A stretch of DNA of 10,860 nt from Thermoplasmata archaeon (GTDB taxonomy: Archaea; Thermoplasmatota; Thermoplasmata; Halarchaeoplasmatales; Halarchaeoplasmataceae), in NCBI GenBank assembly GCA_007129655.1, contig SKVC01000012.1, positions 1 through 10,860 on the forward strand, read 5' to 3'. Both the position numbers and the translations under genes were made by a program. Below are positions 1 through 6,300 of the stretch, in pieces. The notes below the pieces were generated by a model. That model saw nothing but the letters and a program-made list of their open reading frames with translations. It searched no databases and was not told where the DNA came from. The number at the start of each line of letters is the position of its first letter. Within the stretch, counting starts at the first letter, position 1.

Positions 1-1748
1 AGTTCAAAAAAGGCGGGTTCGAATTCTACAGAGGTGCTTATGTGGTATACGACGGGTTCGTTTTCTGATAGATCACCGTAAAGCGATATAGAGTCGAGTG
101 TTATCGAACTGGTAACGTTAACGTCCGGGGAGTCCATTATACTAAATCCTTCATCAAGGATCCTGTGCAAATTTTCCCTCGTTTCGTTTTCCAGTACTGA
201 CTCCACTATATCGGCGTTTTCAACTGAATGGCCTGCGAATTCGCGTATGTCCTGAGCCTCAAGATATGAGCCTTCGATGGTGTAAGCATATATCTCCAAA
301 GTTGTGTTCAGGCGTAGCATCGAAGTTGATGAATAGGCTATCTCGTGTGTTTCGTAGATCAACTTTGTTGCCCCTTCTCCGGATTGAGCATATACGTTTG
401 CAACCATTCCGAAGATCATGACGATCATGAAAACGGGTACCATGATCCGATAGTAAAAATTGTCTTTCTTCTTACGCTTTATTTTTTTCTTATTTACAGG
501 TCTCTTTTTTTCACTCACACCCTTCTTTTTCACCGGTTTATCTTTCTTGACAACCGGTTTCTTTGGCTTCAACTGGGTTTTCTTATGATCTGCGATGGCT
601 TTGATGGTATTGGTTATCAATTCAGGGTTCGTGACTCCGTATAGTATACAATAAGCCTTAGATTTTTTAACACCCTTCTTAAGTTTAAATGTGATCACCA
701 CATTTCCGTAATCGAAGGTGGAAGCAAGGAAATCCTGAACTATTTCTACAGTTTTCATGTCTTCCAGCGGATAATAAGATGAATTTTCAAGCTTGTTCGT
801 ATCGAGTTTGATAACCCGATCGTTGGTGACCAAGAATCTCATACCGGCATCCTTGTAAAGTAGTCCGGCAACTGCAATGCCGTATATCACCAGCGAAATC
901 GAGAAAAGCTGTGAAACGATGGACAGCAGCAGATTCCAGTCCAGTATATCGAATGCGGGTACCAGGAAAGCTATAGAAAGTAACACGAAAGTAGTTCCGG
1001 ACGCTTTCAGGGGTGAACTCTCAAAAGGAATTATATCTCCGAGCCGTATAAGTATACCGCCGAAAAGCAGCATTATAGCAAAGAACATCAGCGTCGGCAG
1101 GGAAAATGGAAAATCAAGGAACCTTTCCCAAAATTGTCTAGGATAGGATTCGGTTATGTACAAACGAAGTGAGATCATCAATGATATGGAAAATGTGATC
1201 ACCAGTAACGAAATCCACGAGTGTTCCAGGAGTTCCCTCCATCCGTGGGGTCCGAATATATGTTTACTGAACAGATGTATCAAAACACAGATGGCTATGA
1301 GCGGAGCGAAGGCCGGGATCATGGTGGATAATGAACCAACTAGTACGTGCTGGGAGAAAATGGAATAAGTTAACAATCCTACGGAGACCGATAGTGCCGA
1401 TGCGATGGCTATCTTCACATAAAAAGCAGGATGTGAAGTCGTGTCCGCCATTATGGTTTCCCAAGATTTAAAATTGATCTTCAATTCGAGTTTACGACCA
1501 ACATCCTTTGTGCCTTTGGATACGTCTTCTATAGCCTTTTTCTGTTCCCTAAAAATCTTGTTTACAGTCGCACCGATAATCACGAAAGGAAGTGTGTACA
1601 CTCCGATCATGATAACATATGTAAGCATGTCCGGAGTTTCTAATATGCCATAAATTGTCAGCATATTGATTATGGTAATACTCGCCGCAACGACGACTAT
1701 TATGGATATGAGGATCCTAGTGGTAATAGAAACTTCGGTTTTTGCCAA
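1..1748 (-). CDS. Polytopic membrane protein with bacterial-PH-like domain and exported C-terminal region (3' end outside window)
   Basis: The open frame runs uninterrupted from TTG at 1748 to the window edge (582 codons, no stop). TTG is the only near start because an in-frame TAA directly precedes it. A GGAG at 1758-1761 lies 9 bases upstream, inside the intergenic gap after NAC, so the two genes are probably coupled. By eye I see about eight hydrophobic segments (residues roughly 12-30, 42-62, 108-128, 136-160, 178-200, 214-234, 251-269, 273-298). A domain at about 300-388 follows; its start RFLVTNDRVIKL and its FDYGNVVITFK resemble bPH/YdbS-type PH domains. Next comes a very lysine-rich linker (388-433), a ninth hydrophobic segment (435-453, ending VYAQS) and a hydrophilic part with three N-x-T sequons (NTT, NET, NVT). 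An even helix count would place the PH domain and Lys linker in the cytoplasm and the last part outside. Function unknown. The C-terminus is missing because of the window edge. Confidence 0.8.
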   Translation of the reverse strand, partial: MAKTEVSITTRILISIIVVVAASITIINMLTIYGILETPDMLTYVIMIGVYTLPFVIIGATVNKIFREQKKAIEDVSKGTKDVGRKLELKINFKSWETIMADTTSHPAFYVKIAIASALSVSVGLLTYSIFSQHVLVGSLSTMIPAFAPLIAICVLIHLFSKHIFGPHGWRELLEHSWISLLVITFSISLMISLRLYITESYPRQFWERFLDFPFSLPTLMFFAIMLLFGGILIRLGDIIPFESSPLKASGTTFVLLSIAFLVPAFDILDWNLLLSIVSQLFSISLVIYGIAVAGLLYKDAGMRFLVTNDRVIKLDTNKLENSSYYPLEDMKTVEIVQDFLASTFDYGNVVITFKLKKGVKKSKAYCILYGVTNPELITNTIKAIADHKKTQLKPKKPVVKKDKPVKKKGVSEKKRPVNKKKIKRKKKDNFYYRIMVPVFMIVMIFGMVANVYAQSGEGATKLIYETHEIAYSSTSMLRLNTTLEIYAYTIEGSYLEAQDIREFAGHSVENADIVESVLENETRENLHRILDEGFSIMDSPDVNVTSSITLDSISLYGDLSENEPVVYHISTSVEFEPAFFE

Positions 1749-1766
1749 TTATCTCTACTCCTTACT

Positions 1767-2111
1767 TCATGATGTAAGTCTAATAATCGCCTCTGCAGGC
1801 TCACCGTCGACTTCTTCAAGAGCGGCCTTTGCCTCTTCCTCTGATACTCCTGCACTGGAGGCAACTAGCTGGATGTCGCTTTCCGGGATCATCACCTTTC
1901 CTTCTGCAGCTTCTTCTCTGGGAGTCCCGACTATTTGGTAGGTTTTCTGGCCTTTAACGGATATACAAACAACTTCCGCATCTTCGAATACGAGTGTTTT
2001 ATCCTCCGTCTCTATGGTGACCTTCTTTGCATGGATCTCTTCCGACTTCATGCCCATCTGTTTCATCATACGTTTCATCTGTCTGGGATTCCCCATTCCG
2101 CCTGGCATCAT
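1767..2111 (-). CDS. nac: Nascent polypeptide-associated complex protein (archaeal NAC, alpha type)
   Basis: This ribosome-associated chaperone binds nascent chains near the exit tunnel; archaeal NAC works as a homodimer. The 114-residue length fits the family. The N-terminus MMPGGMGNPRQMKRMMKQMG is the typical Met/Arg-rich ribosome-binding segment. Residues about 28-70 form the NAC beta-barrel core (KKVTIETEDKTLVFEDAEV, then the TYQIVG strand). Residues about 78-113 form the C-terminal UBA domain (VMIPESDIQLVASSAGVSEE, then EAIIRLTS). The start is the first of two adjacent ATGs at 2111, with GGTGA at 2119-2123 as a Shine-Dalgarno element 7 bases upstream and a TATA element at 2146-2153 predicting a leader of about 12 bases. 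The downstream membrane-protein gene starts 18 bases after the stop and its ribosome site lies in that gap, so the two are probably cotranscribed. The identification is secure. Confidence 0.95.
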   Translation of the reverse strand: MMPGGMGNPRQMKRMMKQMGMKSEEIHAKKVTIETEDKTLVFEDAEVVCISVKGQKTYQIVGTPREEAAEGKVMIPESDIQLVASSAGVSEEEAKAALEEVDGEPAEAIIRLTS

Positions 2112-2145
2112 ATTGCTTTCACCATATACCTATACGGAAAACTTG

Positions 2146-2153
2146 TTATAAAA
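2146..2153. promoter_or_regulatory. Palindromic TATA element shared by nac and the divergent C/D box sRNA
   Basis: TTATAAAA on the plus strand contains the palindrome TTATAA. Its centre is about 27 bases from two sensible start points: near 2122 on the minus strand (12 bases before the nac ATG) and near 2175 on the plus strand (just before the C box at 2176). No better TATA candidate fits either gene; the plus-strand TATAAT at 2163-2168 is too close to the C box. The shared use is inferred from spacing alone. Confidence 0.5.
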
Positions 2154-2171
2154 CTATTGCGCTATAATTTT

Positions 2172-2236
2172 AACCGTGATGACAAACCCCTAACTGAGTC
2201 CAATGGACGATGATGAAGATTTTGAGTGCTGAATCA
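2172..2236 (+). ncRNA. C/D box sRNA (2'-O-methylation guide), predicted target tRNA-Leu(CAA) C34
   Basis: Four boxes occur in the right order and spacing: C box GTGATGA (2176-2182), D' box CTGA (2194-2197), C' box ATGATGA (2210-2216) and D box CTGA (2229-2232). The guides between them are 11 bases (CAAACCCCTAA) and 12 bases (AGATTTTGAGTG), the usual archaeal lengths. The 12-base D'-C' spacer folds as GTCC-AAT-GGAC, closing an internal kink-turn. Archaeal C/D RNAs bind L7Ae, Nop5 and fibrillarin, which methylates the target base paired to the fifth guide base upstream of D or D'. For the D guide the complement is CACUCAAAAUCU and the methylated base is the C before AAAA. This reads as an anticodon loop C-U-Cm-A-A-A-A, i.e. 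tRNA-Leu(CAA) C34. The D' guide predicts UUAGGGGUUUG, whose source I cannot name. Ends are approximate, since no clear terminal stem is visible. The RNA stops against a convergent small gene. Confidence 0.85.
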
Positions 2237-2237
2237 C

Positions 2238-2438
2238 CTATGGCTTTATAGTCTTGTACTCGCCGATAGAATAAGGCTGGACTACCAGTAGTGCGAATCC
2301 CATCCATACAAGCAGAAACACGGATAGCATAATGTTGTCTATCCAGTATATGTGGTTGATCAAGACCAGCGCTACCGGTATTATAACCGAAATTAACAGG
2401 TAAACGAACATCCTTGCCGATGACCTTCTAGCAACCAT
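2238..2438 (-). CDS. Small two-helix membrane protein, function unknown
   Basis: This 66-residue protein starts with a basic segment (MVARRSSARM), followed by two hydrophobic helices at about residues 11-27 (FVYLLISVIIPVALVLI) and 33-53 (WIDNIMLSVFLLVWMGFALLV), then a short polar tail. It would sit in the cytoplasmic membrane as a helical hairpin with the basic end inside. The ATG at 2438 has a GGAG only one base away, too close to act as a ribosome site. A TTTTTAA element on the minus strand (2462-2469) lies about 27 bases upstream of the ATG, which instead suggests a leaderless transcript. Its stop codon abuts the predicted 3' end of the convergent C/D box RNA. I do not recognise a family. 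The reality of the gene rests on good membrane architecture, a fitting promoter and the absence of any competing gene. Confidence 0.65.
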   Translation of the reverse strand: MVARRSSARMFVYLLISVIIPVALVLINHIYWIDNIMLSVFLLVWMGFALLVVQPYSIGEYKTIKP

Positions 2439-2439
2439 A

Positions 2440-2469
2440 CTCCTTCGGAGAACTGTTCCGGTTAAAAAG
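2440..2469 (-). promoter_or_regulatory. Probable promoter of the small membrane protein, with a hairpin next to the start codon
   Basis: On the minus strand CTTTTTAA (2462-2469) is a TATA-like element centred about 27 bases before the ATG at 2438, which predicts a leaderless mRNA. Between it and the ATG lies a perfect short inverted repeat, CTCC-TTC-GGAG (2440-2450), touching the start codon. Whether the repeat matters is unknown. Confidence 0.35.
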
Positions 2470-2507
2470 TTTTTGGATGAAAGATACGCTTATACAGAAT
2501 GAATAAC

Positions 2508-2546
2508 TTTATATCCACATATTTATTAACATGCCTAACAAGAGGT
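2508..2546 (+). promoter_or_regulatory. TATA box and ribosome binding site of the 241-residue membrane protein
   Basis: CTTTATAT at 2507-2514 is a good archaeal TATA box and predicts a start near 2538. GAGGT at 2542-2546 ends 7 bases before the ATG at 2554. The resulting leader is about 16 bases, so this gene is leadered, unlike several neighbours. Confidence 0.5.
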
Positions 2547-2553
2547 AACTTCC

Positions 2554-3279
2554 ATGGATAAAAAAGCTCTTTTTGGTCTCATACTGGTTGTTAGTTCGTT
2601 ACTTATGATGTCCATATCTGTATCCCTTCCCTGGTATCAAGTAAGGATGGAAACCGGAGATGAAGTAACACATGTAGATGCTTATTTTGATTACAGGGAA
2701 ACAACAGTTCAAAATGATGGTGAAGAAACAACGGAAACTGAAAGTTACGACGACCTGCCTACCGTGAAAACGGTGATGGACAATACGTACGGTGTTTTCT
2801 GCATAGCCTTGTTTGTATTGGTACTCGGGATGGTATCTATTATCTTCAATATGCTAGAAAAGATATCTAAAAACGCTACAGGTCTGTTATTGGTCCTAGG
2901 GGTACTGTTTTTACTATTGACACCTTTATATTTCATGTACGCTCTACCTCCTGCAGTAGGAGAGGATCTCAACGTCCAGGGAGGACCCAACGAAAAGATG
3001 GGTGAACAATTTTTTGGCTCCAACAACCATATAAACTATGCAGAGTGGGGAGGAGCTTCGGGTTGGTATTTAACATTGCTGGCCGCAGGCATTACGGGGA
3101 CTGCCGCTCTTCTTTTATTCTTATCTACACCTAGGACAAGGGAAGCCCCCATCGGAAGGGCCGAGATTCGACGTTCTACACAATTAGAAACATCTGAAGA
3201 AGAGCCAAATAAGCCTAAGCCGACCTACGAGGGTAAGAAAACGGTTTTTGAAGAAGATGAAGGTTGGATCAGGTATTGA
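2554..3279 (+). CDS. Four-helix membrane protein with acidic extracytoplasmic loop, function unknown
   Basis: The 241 residues form four hydrophobic segments: about 5-26 (LFGLILVVSSLLMMSISVSL), 80-100 (VFCIALFVLVLGMVSIIF), 108-130 (ATGLLLVLGVLFLLLTPLYF) and 170-190 (GWYLTLLAAGITGTAALLLF). The first loop (about 27-78) is rich in Glu, Asp and Thr and begins with a PWYQV motif. The second large loop (131-168) contains NINYAEWGG-like aromatic and glycine residues. The tail (about 193-241) is charged and would be cytoplasmic, ending EEDEGWIRY. The arrangement (helix, long outer loop, two helices, outer loop, helix) is like the claudin/PMP22 topology, and many archaea have such proteins without known function; no homology is claimed. 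It has its own TATA and Shine-Dalgarno elements and is followed after 75 bases by lhr, which also has its own promoter, so it is probably a single-gene unit. Confidence 0.85.
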   Translation: MDKKALFGLILVVSSLLMMSISVSLPWYQVRMETGDEVTHVDAYFDYRETTVQNDGEETTETESYDDLPTVKTVMDNTYGVFCIALFVLVLGMVSIIFNMLEKISKNATGLLLVLGVLFLLLTPLYFMYALPPAVGEDLNVQGGPNEKMGEQFFGSNNHINYAEWGGASGWYLTLLAAGITGTAALLLFLSTPRTREAPIGRAEIRRSTQLETSEEEPNKPKPTYEGKKTVFEEDEGWIRY

Positions 3280-3297
3280 TCGATAATCTTCCAAAAC

Positions 3298-3306
3298 TTT
3301 ATTTAT
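3298..3306 (+). promoter_or_regulatory. TATA-like element upstream of lhr
   Basis: TTTATTTAT lies about 52 bases before the lhr ATG and predicts a start near 3329, with a leader of about 25 bases. No strong Shine-Dalgarno sequence precedes the ATG; an AGG about 10 bases upstream is the only candidate. No T-rich terminator is visible after the preceding gene, so read-through remains possible. Confidence 0.35.
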
Positions 3307-3354
3307 CAAGTCAGACGTTGTAATTGATTCGACATACTAAATAGGCTTGAAAGC

Positions 3355-6300
3355 ATGGTTATACGCGTAAACGATAGGAAGGAAAAGTCCACTGTTCTAG
3401 ATCTTATGGAACCCCTTATAGCCCAATGGTTCGACGAAAAATTCACAGATCTTACCGAACCTCAGGGATATGCGATACCCTTGATACACCACAAGCAGAA
3501 CGTACTGGTATCTTCACCGACGGGTTCCGGGAAGACACTGACGGCATTTTTGTCTATAATCAACGAACTTTTAAAACTCGATAAAAGGGGAGAATTAGAA
3601 GAAAAAATCTACTGCGTCTACGTTTCACCACTCAAGGCACTGGCCAACGATATCCATAAAAATCTTGAGATGCCGTTAGAGGAGCTCAGGACACTAGCAA
3701 AGAAGAAAGGTGTCAAGATACCTGAGATAAAGACGGCTACCCGTTCCGGAGACACCCCACAGAGTGAACGCAGGAAGATGGTGACCCACCCACCCCATAT
3801 ATTGATAACGACTCCAGAGAGCTTGGCACTGATACTCTCATCTCCACGATTCAGAGAGAGGTTTGACGATGTACAGTACTTTATTATGGACGAGATACAC
3901 GACATATGCTCCTCGAAACGCGGTTCCTTTTTATCGTTGAACGTAGAGCGGCTGCAGGCCCATGTAAAGGGCGAGATGACCCGTATAGGATTGTCTGCAA
4001 CCCAAGCGCCGATAGAAGAGATAGCGGGTTTTCTAGGGGGTTGTGATAACGGAGAGCTAAGGCCGGTTGAGATAATAGAGGTGGTTGCAGAGAAAAATCT
4101 CGACCTGTCCGTCATATCTCCGGTAGACGACATGACGCTTCTTCCATACGAAGTAGTAAATCATCGTATGTACGATATACTTAAAGAGATGGTGGACGAG
4201 CATCGGACTACGTTGATATTCACCAATACTAGGAGCGGTGCCGAGAACGTTTCGTACAAACTACAGGAACGAGGTATCGAGCAGATAGCCGCCCACCACG
4301 GCAGTTTGAGTAAGGAAACAAGGTTGACCGTCGAGGACGATCTTAAAGACGGCGAACTCGCCGCTGCAGTATCGTCGACTTCTTTAGAACTAGGAATAGA
4401 TGTAGGGCACATCGATCTAGTGCTACAGGTGGGTTCTCCAAAGTCGGTAGCCAAGGGACTTCAACGTGTCGGCCGTGCCGGTCACGGGGTCGGCAAAACT
4501 TCCAAAGGGCGTTTGATAGTATTCGAAAAGGATGATCTTGTAGAGTGTGCCGTACTCACCAGAGAAGCGCTGCATCACAATATCGACAGAGTCGCCATAC
4601 CGGAGAACAATCTCGATGTTTTGGCACAGACCATAGTAGGTATGAGCATAGAAAAGCGCTGGGATATCGCCGAAGCTTTTGATGTTATAAGGAATTCATA
4701 CTGCTATAGGACTCTTCCGGAAGAAGATTACATGGCGGTTCTTTCCTACCTCGGCGGCTACGGTCAGAGTAATACATATTCCAAGATATGGTACAACAAA
4801 AAGGAGAAAACATTCGGTAAAAAAGGAGGTGCCCAGATGATATATTATCTAAATATCGGCACCATACCTTCGGATTCCAATTACATGGTGTACAGTGAGA
4901 AGAACGTTCCTTTGGGCAAATTATCCGAAAAATTCGTCGAAAGGTTGACCTCCGATGATGTTTTCATCCTTGGCGGACATTCTTATGAATTCATACACAC
5001 TAGAGGTACCAAAGTTTTCGTCCGGGAGGCCAGCGGTAAGAAACCCACGGTACCCAGCTGGTCCGGAGAGATGCTACCTAGGAGCTATGATCTATCCCGG
5101 GCATTGGGTGGGTTCAGAAGAAAGCTGTTCGAAGATCTGGACAGCGATATGATCCCGTGGCTCATGGAAGAATATCATCTCGACAGGGGCTCGGCTAATA
5201 CAATAATACATTACTTCAAAGAGCAGGCTGCTTTTTCTTCGGAAGTGCCCACAGATAGACGTATATTGATAGAGGGTTACGTAGACCAGAACGACAAACA
5301 CAATCTTATCTTCCATGCGTGCTTCGGACGTCGGGTGAACGATGCACTCTCCAGAGCCTATGCATACAGGATCTCCCGTAGATACAACTGCAGCACTAAA
5401 GTGTCCGTAACAGACGATAACTTTTTGATCTCGACCAGCAAGAAAATGAACATAAAAGAAGTGGCTGGTCTGGTGACCGCCGACAACGTCGAGAGCATAG
5501 TTCGTAGAGCGGTCAGGAATACAGAGATGTTCAAACAGAGGTTCAGACACTGTGCCGGTAGAGGATTGATGATACTTCGTAATTACAAAGGTCGGGACAT
5601 ATCTGTATCAAAACAAAAATTACGTTCCGGGAAGATACTAGAGGTACTCGACGGATATCCTGATCATCCGATAGTCAAGGAAACCTACAACGAGATACTA
5701 TATCAGGTCCTAGACCTTAAGAATGCAAAGGAAGTTCTACAGGAGACAGAAAGCGGAACCATGGAGGTATGTACCAAGGATTATACCGATACTCCGTCTC
5801 CATTTGCACATAACGTGGTGATGATCGGTATATCCGACGTTATAATGATGGAGGACAGAAGCTCACTTCTCAGGCAGTTCCATCAAAAGGTTCTCGAGCG
5901 TGTGATACCCAAGGAAGAGATCGAACGGTTCATGTTCGACAGGAAGGAGGTCGAGGAGCACTTTTTCTCTAAAAAGCCTTCATTTGTTAACAAAGAGGGT
6001 ATGCTCGATGTGATAAAAGAGATAGGACCGTTACACATTTTCAAAGAGCGAGGGCAGAACATATATCTGTATACGGATCGTCCCTACGAAGAAGTCCAGA
6101 CATGGGGACGTGAATTACTGAACGAGGGTAAGATATGTTCCATATGGATCAACGATGTCAAATGGGTAACGACATCGGATATGAAAAGATATCTTTCGTG
6201 TCTGGATCAGGGAGAGATGCCCCACGGTAGTCTGCCGGTACTTACATGCTTGGAAGAAGGTCTTAAGACCAAGGGAGAGATATACGAGGAAACAGAACTC

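Noticed and set aside
345..644. 99-residue plus-strand frame rich in Phe and Leu
   Set aside because: It is antisense to the lysine-rich linker and last hydrophobic segment of the leftward membrane protein (AAA read as TTT).
2163..2168. TATAAT on the plus strand as a promoter for the guide RNA
   Set aside because: It is only about ten bases from the C box; archaeal TATA boxes lie about 27 bases upstream, which the element at 2146-2153 satisfies.
2204..2233. Tiny open frame ATG GAC GAT GAT ... TGA (nine acidic codons) downstream of a TATA box
   Set aside because: It lies entirely inside the C/D box RNA and its apparent coding comes from the C' box ATGATGA and D box CTGA; no ribosome site precedes it.
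3618..4133. 171-residue minus-strand frame inside lhr
   Set aside because: It overlaps the helicase motifs on the other strand and is Ser/Ile-rich low-complexity, as expected for an antisense shadow.
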